From NCBI GenBank assembly GCA_020723665.1, contig DYIL01000038.1, forward strand, positions 1 to 34,880: a stretch of DNA of 34,880 bases, given 5' to 3'. Position 1 is the first letter of the stretch. Each line of letters begins with the position of its first letter. Made by a program: the position numbers and the translations under genes. This document shows, one piece after another, positions 14,936-24,055 of the stretch. The notes under the pieces are model-generated. The model worked only from the letters and a program-made list of their open reading frames with translations, ran no database searches and had not been told where the DNA came from. Origin of the DNA: Methyloversatilis universalis (GTDB taxonomy: Bacteria; Pseudomonadota; Gammaproteobacteria; Methylococcales; Methylococcaceae).

Positions 14936-17782
14936 ATGGCATTACGCGATTACGACTTCGGCACACCTCCAAGCCAATCCGACAAGATGGTCACCCTGGA
15001 AATCGATGGTTTCAGTGTGACCGTGCCGGAAGGGACCTCGGTCCTCCGGGCGGCGGCCAGTATCGGCATCCACATCCCGAAGCTGTGCGCTACCGATAGC
15101 CTGGAGCCTTTCGGTTCCTGCCGGCTGTGTCTGGTGCAGATCGAGGGCGGACGCGGCCTGCCCGCTTCCTGTACCACGCCGGTGGCAGAAGGCATGAAGG
15201 TTTGTACCCAGAACGAGCGGCTGGCCAAGGTACGCCGCGGCGTGATGGAACTATACATTTCGGATCATCCGCTGGATTGCCTCACCTGTTCCGCCAACGG
15301 CAACTGCGAATTGCAGGATATGGCGGGTGCCGTGGGCCTCCGCGAAGTGCGCTATGGCTACGAGGGCGAGAACCATCTAAAGGCGGAAAAAGACACCAGC
15401 AATCCCTATTTCGCGTTCGATCCGGCCAAGTGCATCGTTTGCTCCCGGTGCGTGCGTGCCTGTGAAGAGACGCAGGGTACCTTCGCCTTGACCCTGGACG
15501 GAAGGGGCTTCGATTCCAAGGTTTCTCCCGGGCAGAACCAGTCCTTCATGGAGTCCGAATGCGTTTCTTGCGGTGCGTGCGTGCAGGCCTGCCCAACCGC
15601 GACCCTGATGGAAAAAACGGTCATAGAAAAAGGCCAGCCGGAACACAGCATCGTGACCACCTGCGCCTACTGCGGCGTGGGCTGCTCGTTCAAGGCGGAA
15701 ATGAAGGGGACCGAAGTGGTGCGTATGGTTCCCAATAAAGATGGCCACGCCAACCACGGCCATTCTTGCGTCAAAGGCCGATTCGCCTTCGGATACGCGA
15801 CGCATAAGGATCGCATTACCGCCCCGATGATCCGCAAGAGCATCCACGATCCCTGGCGGGTCGTGTCCTGGGAAGAAGCGATCAATTACGCTGCCGCCGA
15901 GTTCAAGCGTATCCAAGCCAAATACGGCCGCTATTCGGTGGGCGCGTTGACTTCCAGCCGTTGCACCAACGAGGAGACCTATCTGGTCCAGAAGCTGGTG
16001 CGCGCGGCTTTCGGCAACAACAATGTGGACACTTGCGCCCGAGTCTGCCACTCTCCGACGGGTTATGGTCTCAAACAGACTTTGGGCGAATCGGCGGGCA
16101 CTCAAGCGTTTGATTCGGTCATGAAAGCCGATGTCATTATGGTGATCGGCGCCAATCCCACCGACGGCCATCCGGTGTTCGGCTCGATAATGAAGCGGCG
16201 TATTCGCGAAGGCGCGAAGCTGATCGTGGCTGACCCTCGCGACATCGACTTGGTGAAGTCGCCGCATGTGAAAGCCGACTACCACTTAAAACTTCGCCCC
16301 GGCACCAATGTGGCGCTCATCAATGCCATGGCCCATGTGATCGTCACTCAGGGATTGGCCAACGACGCATTCGCCATGGAGCGCTGCGAGCCGGCGTCTT
16401 ACGAGAAATGGAAAGCCTTTGTGAGCGAGGAGCGCAACTCACCCGAAGCGACCGAAGCCATCACCGGCGTTCCGGCAGAGACGGTGCGCGCCGCGGCTTT
16501 GCTTTACGCTACCGGGGGTAACGCCGCGATTTATTACGGCCTCGGCGTCACCGAACACAGCCAGGGTTCCACGACGGTCATCGGCATTGCCAACCTCGCG
16601 ATGGCAACGGGCAACATCGGCCGGGAAGGCGTGGGCGTGAACCCCTTGCGCGGCCAGAACAACGTGCAGGGTTCCTGCGACATGGGCTCGTTTCCGCACG
16701 AATTCCCCGGCTATCGCCACGTCTCCGATTTCGAGACCCGCTCCCAGTTCGAATCGGCGTGGGGTGTGACCCTGGAAGCAGAACCCGGCCTGCGCATCCC
16801 GAACATGTTCGGCGCCGCGCTGGACGGCAGCTTCAAAGGGCTTTATTGCGAGGGCGAGGACATCGCCCAGTCCGATCCGGATACTCAGCACGTTCATGCC
16901 GCGTTACGGGCGATGGAGTGTGTGGTGGTTCAGGATTTGTTCCTAAACGAAACCGCCAAATTCGCTCACGTGTTTCTGCCGGGTGCATCTTTCCTTGAAA
17001 AGAACGGTACTTTCACCAATGCCGAGCGCCGCATTTCGCCGGTGCGCAAAGTGATGCCGCCGCTCGCCGGCTATGAGGACTGGGAGGTGACCCAAATGCT
17101 TTCGAATGCCCTAGGGTACCCGATGAACTATTCGCATCCGTCCGAGATCATGGATGAGATTGCTCGACTGGTGCCGGCTTTCGCGGGAGTCAGTTACGAA
17201 AAGCTCGACCGACTCGGCAGCATCCAGTGGCCGTGCAACGAGAAGGCGCCAAACGGCACGCCGACCATGCATGTCGACCAGTTCGTGCGTGGCAAGGGAC
17301 GCTTCATGTTGACGGAGTACGTTCCTACCCAGGAGCGGACGAGCAGTCGATATCCCTTGATCCTCACGACCGGGCGCATTCTGTCCCAGTACAACGTGGG
17401 GGCCCAGACCCGCCGTACCATGAATTCGGTTTGGCATTCCGAAGATCGCCTGGAAATCCATCCCCACGACGCTGAACAACGCGGCATCAACGACGGCGAC
17501 TGGGTGGGTATCAAGAGTCGATCCGGCGAGACCGTATTGAGGGCCACCCTCACGGAAAGGGTACAGCCGGGCGTGGTGTATACCACGTTCCATTTCCCGG
17601 AATCGGGCGCCAATGTCATCACTACCGACAACTCCGACTGGGCGACCAATTGCCCGGAATACAAGGTTACGGCGGTGCAGGTGACCAAGGTCACCGAACC
17701 CTCGGAATGGCAGCGCCAGTACCGGCAGTTCTCCGAGGAACAAAGGGCTCTGCTGGAGCAGCGTTCATCCGCCGCGGGCTGA
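14936..17782 (+). CDS. fdsA: NAD-dependent formate dehydrogenase alpha subunit, molybdopterin catalytic subunit
   Basis: 948 aa from ATG 14936 with AGGAG seven bases upstream; a GTG at 14894 in the hairpin region is less likely. Cofactor ligands read in order. [2Fe-2S]: C51, C62, C65, C79. N-terminal His/Cys [4Fe-4S]: H111, C115, C118, C124. Ferredoxin-like pair: C166/169/172/176 and C209/212/215/219. Cluster next to the molybdenum cofactor: C243, C246, C250, C278. The catalytic residue is cysteine, not selenocysteine: C371 followed by H372 in CARVCHSPTG. It oxidises formate to CO2 at bis-MGD molybdenum (or tungsten) in the cytoplasm. In methanotrophs this closes the methane-to-CO2 route and supplies NADH. 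No ligand is missing. Confidence 0.97.
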   Translation: MALRDYDFGTPPSQSDKMVTLEIDGFSVTVPEGTSVLRAAASIGIHIPKLCATDSLEPFGSCRLCLVQIEGGRGLPASCTTPVAEGMKVCTQNERLAKVRRGVMELYISDHPLDCLTCSANGNCELQDMAGAVGLREVRYGYEGENHLKAEKDTSNPYFAFDPAKCIVCSRCVRACEETQGTFALTLDGRGFDSKVSPGQNQSFMESECVSCGACVQACPTATLMEKTVIEKGQPEHSIVTTCAYCGVGCSFKAEMKGTEVVRMVPNKDGHANHGHSCVKGRFAFGYATHKDRITAPMIRKSIHDPWRVVSWEEAINYAAAEFKRIQAKYGRYSVGALTSSRCTNEETYLVQKLVRAAFGNNNVDTCARVCHSPTGYGLKQTLGESAGTQAFDSVMKADVIMVIGANPTDGHPVFGSIMKRRIREGAKLIVADPRDIDLVKSPHVKADYHLKLRPGTNVALINAMAHVIVTQGLANDAFAMERCEPASYEKWKAFVSEERNSPEATEAITGVPAETVRAAALLYATGGNAAIYYGLGVTEHSQGSTTVIGIANLAMATGNIGREGVGVNPLRGQNNVQGSCDMGSFPHEFPGYRHVSDFETRSQFESAWGVTLEAEPGLRIPNMFGAALDGSFKGLYCEGEDIAQSDPDTQHVHAALRAMECVVVQDLFLNETAKFAHVFLPGASFLEKNGTFTNAERRISPVRKVMPPLAGYEDWEVTQMLSNALGYPMNYSHPSEIMDEIARLVPAFAGVSYEKLDRLGSIQWPCNEKAPNGTPTMHVDQFVRGKGRFMLTEYVPTQERTSSRYPLILTTGRILSQYNVGAQTRRTMNSVWHSEDRLEIHPHDAEQRGINDGDWVGIKSRSGETVLRATLTERVQPGVVYTTFHFPESGANVITTDNSDWATNCPEYKVTAVQVTKVTEPSEWQRQYRQFSEEQRALLEQRSSAAG

Positions 17783-17791
17783 GGGCACGGA

Positions 17792-18622
17792 GTGGCCGTT
17801 CACGCTTCCGAACTGGGATGGCCAAGTTATCGGACCCGCCCGGTCGAACGTTGGCAGGGTTCGGCTCATGACCGTCAGGAAGACTGTGTTGCCGAAGAAG
17901 CGCCTATCGCCTTGATGTATAACGGTGAGCCGCACGTAGTGATGTTGGCGACGCCGTTGGACTTGGAAGACTTCGCTCTGGGCTTCAGCCTTACCGAGGC
18001 TATCGTCGCATCGGCGGCCGAAGTGGAGTCGATTCGTGTTTACCAGCGCGCCGAGGGAATCGAGGTGCGCATGCGGATTCCAGCGGCGCGTTGCCAGGCC
18101 GCCTCGGATAAGGGGCGCAATCTTGCCGGACGGACCGGTTGCGGCCTCTGCGGTGCGCGCACGATACAACAAGCCATGCGGCGGCCGGCTCCGGTAGACC
18201 GGGGCGTGCAGGTCTCGTCGTCGGAACTGGTCCGGGTATTGACCGAGCTGTCGGATCACCAGAAATTAAACCGTATCACCGGCGCGGTCCACGCGGCGGC
18301 CTGGGCCGTGCCGGGGCAAGGCATAGAGAGCGTTAGGGAAGACATTGGGCGGCACAATGCTCTGGATAAGCTGATCGGTGCGCTGGCGCGCCGGGGCGTC
18401 GATTTCGGCGACGGCTTCGTAGTCGTCACCAGTAGGGCCTCCTACGAGATGGTGCAAAAATGCGCGTCGGTCGGCATCGGCTTTCTGGCCGCGATTTCGG
18501 CTCCGACCGGACTCGCTGTGCGCCTGGCCGAAGATGCGGGCGTTACATTGATCGGTTTCGCACGCGGCAATAACCATGTGGTTTATGCAAATCCTCAGCG
18601 CTTGCGGCATGATGAGACTTGA
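17792..18622 (+). CDS. fdhD: Formate dehydrogenase sulfurtransferase/accessory protein FdhD (FdsC)
   Basis: 276 aa starting with GTG 17792, nine bases after the fdsA stop and with GAGGG just upstream. FdhD relays sulfur from a cysteine desulfurase to the molybdenum cofactor so that formate dehydrogenase gains its sulfido ligand. The two reactive cysteines are C117 and C120 in GCGLCGART. Other family motifs are LATPLDLEDFALGF, the AAWA stretch, EDIGRHNALDKLIG and VTSRASYEMVQK. The gene sits in the canonical fdsC position and its stop lies 45 bases before the fdsD ATG. Confidence 0.96.
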   Translation: MAVHASELGWPSYRTRPVERWQGSAHDRQEDCVAEEAPIALMYNGEPHVVMLATPLDLEDFALGFSLTEAIVASAAEVESIRVYQRAEGIEVRMRIPAARCQAASDKGRNLAGRTGCGLCGARTIQQAMRRPAPVDRGVQVSSSELVRVLTELSDHQKLNRITGAVHAAAWAVPGQGIESVREDIGRHNALDKLIGALARRGVDFGDGFVVVTSRASYEMVQKCASVGIGFLAAISAPTGLAVRLAEDAGVTLIGFARGNNHVVYANPQRLRHDET

Positions 18623-18666
18623 AGGTTAGTCCCGCCAATCTTCCTTTCTTCCGAACAAGAAAAATC

Positions 18667-18912
18667 ATGAACATCGAGAATTTGGTAAAAATGGCCAACG
18701 ACATTGGCAATTTTTTTAGTGCCGAACCGGACAGAACCGTTGCGGTGCATGGCATCGCGGATCACATTCGGAGATTCTGGGATCCGAGGATGCGCAAGGC
18801 CATCATCGCTCACAATCGGGAAGGCGGCGTTGGCTTGAACGAGCTGCCGCGCGCGGCAATTGCGGAACTGGACAACGAAGCCACCTTGCTACGGGAAGCG
18901 GGTGACGGCTGA
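18667..18912 (+). CDS. fdsD: NAD-dependent formate dehydrogenase delta subunit
   Basis: 81 aa from ATG 18667 (MNIENLVKMANDIGNFF). A TTG at 18619 would extend the frame by 16 residues into the fdhD stop but does not match the family. FdsD is a small helical subunit found only with FdsGBA complexes and needed for their stability or assembly. The segment VHGIADHIRRFWDPRMRKAI is the conserved core. The ribosome site is weak (AAGAAAAA). It is the last gene of the operon and is followed by an inverted repeat. Confidence 0.92.
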   Translation: MNIENLVKMANDIGNFFSAEPDRTVAVHGIADHIRRFWDPRMRKAIIAHNREGGVGLNELPRAAIAELDNEATLLREAGDG

Positions 18913-18939
18913 CGCTCGCGAAGCTATATAGCCGGTGGA

Positions 18940-18957
18940 TCGGCAAACCTTTGCCGA
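18940..18957. terminator. Inverted repeat between convergent fdsD and thiO
   Basis: TCGGCAAA at 18940-18947 and TTTGCCGA at 18950-18957 form a perfect 8-bp inverted repeat (6-bp stem with a practical loop). It lies in the 87-base gap between two convergent genes, where a bidirectional terminator would be expected. There is no run of T on either side, so termination is plausible but not shown. Confidence 0.4.
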
Positions 18958-18999
18958 CGAAAGCCGAGGTCCCGCCGAGTCTCGAATAACAACGTTCGG

Positions 19000-20094
19000 T
19001 CAATGCTCCGCGGTTAGGGAGTAGGGCTCCGGAAAAACATCAGGCGAACGGCCGAGCAGAAGGTCGGTCAGGAGTCGGGCCGATGCCGGTGCCATGGCGA
19101 ATCCGTTACGGAAGTGGCCGCAATTGAAATGTAAATTCTGAATTTCGGGATGGCGGCCAATGTAGGGGATACCCGTCGGCGAGCCGGGGCGTAGTCCTGC
19201 CCAGTGTTTTTCTATGGGGTAGGAGCGGAGCGCCGGGAGTACGGCATAGGCGAACGCCGTAAGTTCATCCCGTGCCGATTCCGTGATGTCCTTGTCGAAG
19301 CCGGCATACTCCAGCGTGCTGCCCGCCAAAATCTTTCCGTCTTTTCGGGGAATCAGGTAATGACCTTGGTTCAGGACCATTTGCCGAAGTAACTCCGGCT
19401 CGGCCGAAAAGATGATCATCTGCCCTTTCACCGGTGCCACGTTCGGGTGCGGCAAGGGAAAAAGGCGGCTGCTCAGCGTTCCCGACCAAGCGCCCGCGGT
19501 GATGACATATTGCTCGGCCGTAAAGGTTTCATCCCCGGTACTGACAAGCTCGATCCTGGTTCCGTTCATGGCGACCTGGGTGACTGTGCGGTGTTCCAAG
19601 ATTCGTACGCCTTGCGCGAGCAATTCCGATTGCAATGCGCGGAGCAGTCTCGGGTTTCTGACTTGGGCAATCTCGGGCAGGAATATGGGGGAACTGGGTG
19701 TAAGCCGCACGGCCGGCTCCAGTTCGTGGAATCTCGTAGGACCGAGTCGTTCGTACGCGATTCCGTGGCTTTCGCACCAGGTTTCGACGAGACGTGGGTT
19801 CTCGCAATCGCCGATCAATAAGCCGCTTCTTTGCCATTCCGGATCGATTTCAGTGTGCCGTTTGAGAGTTTCCGCCAGCGTCGGATATTCCGCATGACTT
19901 CGAAGCCAAAGTTGGATGATCGGTTCCGCTGCTCGCCAGGGGTAGAGCGGACTGAGTATTCCCCCGCCCGCCCAAGAGGACTCCCGGCCGATTGTCTGCC
20001 TTTCCAGGATGATGACTCTGGCGCCAGCTGCGACGAGTTCGCGCGCCGTCATCAGCCCGATGATGCCCCCGCCGATAATGATGATGTCCGTCAT
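19000..20094 (-). CDS. thiO: Glycine oxidase ThiO
   Basis: 364 aa, a DAO-family flavoenzyme. The FAD-binding motif is at the N-terminus (IIIIGGGIIGLMTARELVAAG), followed by ESSWAGGGILSPLYPW, typical of ThiO. Further matches are VKGQMIIF, HYLIPRKDGKILAGSTLE, GLRPGSPTGIPYIG and the C-terminal NCGHFRNGFAMAPASARLL. It oxidises glycine to iminoacetate, which supplies the glycine-derived part of the thiamin thiazole ring in aerobes lacking ThiH. GGAG lies eight bases before the ATG. No other thiamin gene is in the window, so a thiazole role rests on family resemblance. A general D-amino-acid oxidase is the alternative. Confidence 0.92.
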   Translation of the reverse strand: MTDIIIIGGGIIGLMTARELVAAGARVIILERQTIGRESSWAGGGILSPLYPWRAAEPIIQLWLRSHAEYPTLAETLKRHTEIDPEWQRSGLLIGDCENPRLVETWCESHGIAYERLGPTRFHELEPAVRLTPSSPIFLPEIAQVRNPRLLRALQSELLAQGVRILEHRTVTQVAMNGTRIELVSTGDETFTAEQYVITAGAWSGTLSSRLFPLPHPNVAPVKGQMIIFSAEPELLRQMVLNQGHYLIPRKDGKILAGSTLEYAGFDKDITESARDELTAFAYAVLPALRSYPIEKHWAGLRPGSPTGIPYIGRHPEIQNLHFNCGHFRNGFAMAPASARLLTDLLLGRSPDVFPEPYSLTAEH

Positions 20095-20182
20095 ACGCGA
20101 TCTCCGAACAGGTCTAAAGCCATACGTGAACTACGTTTTACCCGCTGTGGTACGGGCGAGCCTATCTGGATGTCATTCGGTA

Positions 20183-20210
20183 GAGACATTTGCGCGAAGC
20201 TTGCTATATT
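20183..20210 (+). promoter_or_regulatory. Candidate promoter for the secreted protein gene
   Basis: GAGACA at 20183-20188 and TATATT at 20205-20210 are 16 bases apart and about 80 bases before the ATG at 20293, in the 198-base gap divergent from thiO. The -10 is good and the -35 moderate. Confidence 0.35.
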
Positions 20211-20292
20211 TCGGGGCACCGACAGTCCACGTCATGACGCATATCGTACCGGGCATGGTCGTGGGATAAGACAATCGACTAGAGGAATATCA

Positions 20293-21120
20293 ATGCTTGT
20301 GAACAAGAGTTTATCCGCCTCGCTCATTTTACTGTTTTTCTTGCCCGGCGCTTCGTCCGCATTAGTGGTCGATATTCAGGGCGTTCGGCTCGCACCAAAG
20401 GCGCCTGCGGAAATGTGCGTCGACATCGGCGGCGATTATCGAGGGGTACGGATCGAGGCCGATAGACCCGGCCAAGTCCCGCGAATTTGCTACAACTTTG
20501 TGCGGCAGAATTCAGTCAGTATCGCGAACGCGACCTTTGTTGCCAAGCCGCCGGCGAAACAGGAAGTGGTGATCAAGTTCGAGCACGAGTTTCCTCCGGG
20601 TATCAACGGTAAGATCATGGCGCGCGCCAAGTTACAGGGTTTTTTCGCGACCGGCAGTGGCGTGGGCGTTCCGACCGGCGATAAATTGAGGCTCGAAGCC
20701 TTTTTCTCGCAAGGCGGATCGGACGACGCCATAGCGACGCCTTTGGAATTCGTCGTCGGCGATCAGATGGATTCGGCGTTACTGGACTATTCGGTCAAAA
20801 AGCAGTACTTGGCTGCCGGATCGCGGACTTTGAAAGGCGTCTTGAAAATCGAATTTACCGAGGCTGGACACAAGCTGGCTTTTCCGGAGAGATGCGTGGT
20901 TTCGCTCGATACCGGCTCTACTCTTGAAGACAAGCTGGACACTTTCGAAGTATTAGATGAGGACGACGAGGCCCCGGAATCGCCGGGGACAGGATTGTCT
21001 AAAGCCGATGCAGCGCCGACGGCTTCAGACGAGTTGGAGAACGAACTTCCTCCGTTGCCTGAGTTGAAACCCGATGCCGGCGCCGCGCCGACGGCACCGA
21101 TGGGTACCCTCGGCGACTGA
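20293..21120 (+). CDS. Secreted protein of unknown function
   Basis: 275 aa from ATG 20293, preceded by AGAGGA at good spacing. The frame is open far upstream, but that part is antisense to thiO. A clear Sec signal peptide is present (LVNKSLSASLILLFFLPG, cleavage likely after ASSA). The mature part, about 180 residues, is rich in beta-forming residues and includes CVDIGGDYRGVRIEAD, EFPPGINGKIMARAKLQGFF and VVGDQMDSALLDYSVKK. The last 60 residues are acidic and Pro/Ala-rich and probably disordered. Three cysteines remain in the mature chain. I do not recognise the family. The export signal suggests a periplasmic or surface location. It is convergent with the UPF0182 gene. Confidence 0.8.
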   Translation: MLVNKSLSASLILLFFLPGASSALVVDIQGVRLAPKAPAEMCVDIGGDYRGVRIEADRPGQVPRICYNFVRQNSVSIANATFVAKPPAKQEVVIKFEHEFPPGINGKIMARAKLQGFFATGSGVGVPTGDKLRLEAFFSQGGSDDAIATPLEFVVGDQMDSALLDYSVKKQYLAAGSRTLKGVLKIEFTEAGHKLAFPERCVVSLDTGSTLEDKLDTFEVLDEDDEAPESPGTGLSKADAAPTASDELENELPPLPELKPDAGAAPTAPMGTLGD

Positions 21121-21195
21121 AAACAATATCTGTGTTGCCTTTCGAACTCGTTCCCCGATCATTATCGCGTTTTCTTTTCGGCATACCTCATGAAG

Positions 21196-21240
21196 GCGGA
21201 TCGCGGCGGTGAGGCTTTCCGCTGTCGCGATCTGGTCCGC
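21196..21240. terminator. Large imperfect hairpin between convergent genes
   Basis: Three nested pairings form one long stem: GCGGA 21196-21200 with TCCGC 21236-21240, GATCGCG 21199-21205 with CGCGATC 21226-21232, and GCGG 21206-21209 with CCGC 21219-21222. It lies in the 157-base gap between the convergent secreted-protein and UPF0182 genes, where it could end transcription from both sides. No T-tract is present. Confidence 0.45.
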
Positions 21241-21277
21241 GTCTCTCTCCCAATGTGTACCTGTCACCATCGCTACC

Positions 21278-23959
21278 TTACATCGGCCTGATTTCAGGCA
21301 GCGGCGGTGATGGCGGCTCCGCCGGCACCGTCCGAGGGGTGATAGGAGCGGGGGCGGGGGGAGCGATCTGTCTCAGCCTCTCCTGGAGTCTTTCCATTCC
21401 CCTTTCCAGAGACGCATCCATGATGACGACGTTTCCCATTGACAGAATGATACGCTGGAGTTCCGGGATTCTCGTGGTGCCGGTCGAGACGATGTAAACC
21501 GGCTGTATGTACAAGACCGAGCGTCCTACCGGCAGAACGATGATCCGACCCCGCAGCACGTGTGAGCCTTTTTGGTCCCAAAGGGCAAATTGTCTCGCGA
21601 TTTCCGGATCTTGGTCGATCAGGGCACTAACCTGGGACGGCCCTTCGACTTGAACTTCGCGGCTGAATCGGTAGAGGACGATTTCCTTGAAAAAGTTGGG
21701 ACGCCCACCGCGAGCGGCAGGCGTGCCCGCGACTGCCAGCACGCTGAGGTTGCTCCGTCCTATAGGGGTCATCGGGTTGATCAGGACGAAGTTTTCCGGC
21801 TCGCGGAGTCCTTCTAGGAGATAAGTCGTGAAGTAAAAGGGCTTCATGACGGCATCGCCGACTTTGGCAAAATCCCAAGTCTCCGCCTGCTGGAAGAACA
21901 AGGCCGGGTCGGTTTGATGATACCGGGCGTAGATACTCATCTGCGTCGTGAACATATCCTTGGGATAGCGGAGTTGCTCTCTGAGCATAGGCGGCATGGC
22001 GCTCATGTCCTTGAAAACGCCCGGATACGCTTTGCTGTACCCCTGGATGATGGGATCGTTCGGATTTGCGACGTAATAGTCGACCTTGCCGTCGAAAGCG
22101 TCGATGATGATTTTGACCGAGTTGCGGATGTAATTGAATTGCTTGTCCTCACGCTCGCGATTGAAGCGGTTGGTCGAGGACTTCGAGACCGGGTACAGAC
22201 TGGAAGTCGTATAGGCGTCTACGATCCAGTAGATCCGCTTCGGCGTAACGACGGCGTAAGGGTCGTTGTCCAAAGACAAGTAAGGCGTCAGGCTTTTGAT
22301 ACGATCGACGATATTGCGGCGGAACAGTGCCCGGCTGTCGCCGCGTATATTGACCGAGAAAAACAGTTTTTCGTCGCGGAGATAGATTGCCAGGAGCAGT
22401 CTTCGGAAAAACGACGAAATCGGTACTCCGCCGCTGCCGGTATAGTTGTAGCTGGATTCTTCGTCGAAGCTGGAAATCCCCACGACGTTAAGTCGGTTCG
22501 GGACGATTGCATAGGGTAGATTTTCTTCGCCGAAGTAAATATCGGGCTTCTCGACGGAGAAGCCGACGCTGGATTGGAGGGTCAGGTCGCGGAGAAACCA
22601 TGCCATGGGCGTCTCTCCGTCCTGGGCAGCCGGCGTGATCACCGCACCGTAGCCGTGGGTGTATCGGAGATGGGTGTTCTCCCAATTCTGCGCCTCGGGC
22701 GGCAGCTTGACGATGTTGACCTCGCGCGCGGACAGATTCACCTGCTCGAGCCTTCCGTTGATCATATAGCGTGCGATGTCGACGCTCGGAAAGTGGTAGT
22801 AGGGCCGAATGCCCTGCATCTGCTGATAGACGTCGTCCAGGTATTCGGGGTCCCAGACCGGAATGTTGTACAGGTGTTCGCGAAAAGCTTGATCGAGAAT
22901 GTCTTGATCAGGAAGACCCGGCATGACGTCTATGATCTTGACGTCGTTGAGCTCATAAGCGGCCAACGTCGCATTGATGTTGTTCTGCATGAACTCCTGT
23001 TCGACCCTGACGGGGTTCGGTTTCACCACGAACCGATCGATCAGGTACGGTATGAAGTCAATCTTACGCAAGCCCAAGGAAGCGCCAAGAACGAGCACCA
23101 GGCTGACCAAAGCAGTCAGTCCCTTGCCGCGATGCGCGTAGATCAAGCCGGTAGCCACCGCCCCGAGCAGGCTTAGAATCGAGAGCCAGATCAGCGGCAG
23201 ATGATAGCGGAGTTCGATGAACCCTGGTCCGAAGAACTGAGGCTCGTGAACATCCGTGTACAGCAGCCCGAAGCGGTCGAGAACGAAACCCCACGCGACG
23301 ATCAGCGAGGTGATGATGAGCAGGCCGCTTAGGTGGATTCTAGCGCCTAGGGGCCATTCCCGTCTTTCGCCCGGGAGCAAGCGGTGCTCGAGCCAATAAA
23401 GAAGCGCGATAGCCAGCGTCGCGATGACCGACGTGACGAGCAACTCCCTTTGGATCAACCTGAAGACGGGATAGGAGAACATGTAAAAGCTGGCATCGTG
23501 CCCGAATACCGGATCGGTAATTCCGGCGCTGGGCGCGAACAGGAACAGCAAGGCGGCGTCCCATTGTTGGTAAAACGGAATCGCGATGAGAATCGCCAGG
23601 ATCAGGGATAGCGGCGTGTAAACCCGCATGGAACCGGTCTGGAAGAGTTTCAACAATCGCCGGTAGCGGGTCTCTTCAGCTTGGCCCAGTCTGGCGAAAG
23701 CCGTCTCGTCTATGCCGAGATAACGGGACGCGGCCCAGAAATTCAGAAAGAAGATGAAGAAAAAGAACAGCGTGACGCTGCCCGACAAAATATAGCGATA
23801 CAGAACTTTAAGCCAAAAATAGCCGCCGTACTCGAGCTCGTCGTGCCACCAAAAATCCACTATGAAATTCGTCAAAGCGATGCCGGATGCCAAAAGCGCG
23901 ACAGCCAAGCCAATGACGGCAGCGGCAGTTAACATCAGCAGTCGTTTCCAATTTTGCAT
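21278..23959 (-). CDS. UPF0182 (COG1615) family membrane protein
   Basis: 893 aa with AGAGGA upstream of the ATG. The N-terminal third contains about seven hydrophobic helices, the first being LLMLTAAAVIGLAVALLASG. A large soluble region of about 560 residues follows, beginning near KPNPVRVEQEFMQNNINATL and probably extracytoplasmic. Family matches include the WWHDELEYGGYFWLKVLYR segment, NINATLAAY, HLRYTHGYGAVITPAA, YNYTGSGGVPISSFFRRLLL, YWIVDAYTTSSLYPVS and NPMTPIGRSNLSV. UPF0182 proteins have no established function; they are familiar from actinobacteria and cyanobacteria and occur sporadically in other phyla. The tail is proline-rich (APPAPAPITPRTVPAEPPSP). The gene appears intact and monocistronic. 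Confidence 0.9.
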   Translation of the reverse strand: MQNWKRLLMLTAAAVIGLAVALLASGIALTNFIVDFWWHDELEYGGYFWLKVLYRYILSGSVTLFFFFIFFLNFWAASRYLGIDETAFARLGQAEETRYRRLLKLFQTGSMRVYTPLSLILAILIAIPFYQQWDAALLFLFAPSAGITDPVFGHDASFYMFSYPVFRLIQRELLVTSVIATLAIALLYWLEHRLLPGERREWPLGARIHLSGLLIITSLIVAWGFVLDRFGLLYTDVHEPQFFGPGFIELRYHLPLIWLSILSLLGAVATGLIYAHRGKGLTALVSLVLVLGASLGLRKIDFIPYLIDRFVVKPNPVRVEQEFMQNNINATLAAYELNDVKIIDVMPGLPDQDILDQAFREHLYNIPVWDPEYLDDVYQQMQGIRPYYHFPSVDIARYMINGRLEQVNLSAREVNIVKLPPEAQNWENTHLRYTHGYGAVITPAAQDGETPMAWFLRDLTLQSSVGFSVEKPDIYFGEENLPYAIVPNRLNVVGISSFDEESSYNYTGSGGVPISSFFRRLLLAIYLRDEKLFFSVNIRGDSRALFRRNIVDRIKSLTPYLSLDNDPYAVVTPKRIYWIVDAYTTSSLYPVSKSSTNRFNREREDKQFNYIRNSVKIIIDAFDGKVDYYVANPNDPIIQGYSKAYPGVFKDMSAMPPMLREQLRYPKDMFTTQMSIYARYHQTDPALFFQQAETWDFAKVGDAVMKPFYFTTYLLEGLREPENFVLINPMTPIGRSNLSVLAVAGTPAARGGRPNFFKEIVLYRFSREVQVEGPSQVSALIDQDPEIARQFALWDQKGSHVLRGRIIVLPVGRSVLYIQPVYIVSTGTTRIPELQRIILSMGNVVIMDASLERGMERLQERLRQIAPPAPAPITPRTVPAEPPSPPLPEIRPM

Positions 23960-24055
23960 AGAGTCCTCTCGGGTAATTCTGATTCTTGCTGTCGGACTGG
24001 TTGGGATGCTTGGGGCGAAGCCGCAGCTTCAAGAAGGCGGCATCGGGGAGCCGGA

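Noticed and set aside
15377..16285. 302-codon open frame antisense to fdsA
   Set aside because: Entirely inside fdsA, whose cofactor ligands are all readable on the plus strand.
12837..17782. Complex I (nuoE-nuoF-nuoG) cluster
   Set aside because: The third gene contains a molybdopterin site with catalytic Cys-His and is followed by fdhD and fdsD, so it is formate dehydrogenase.
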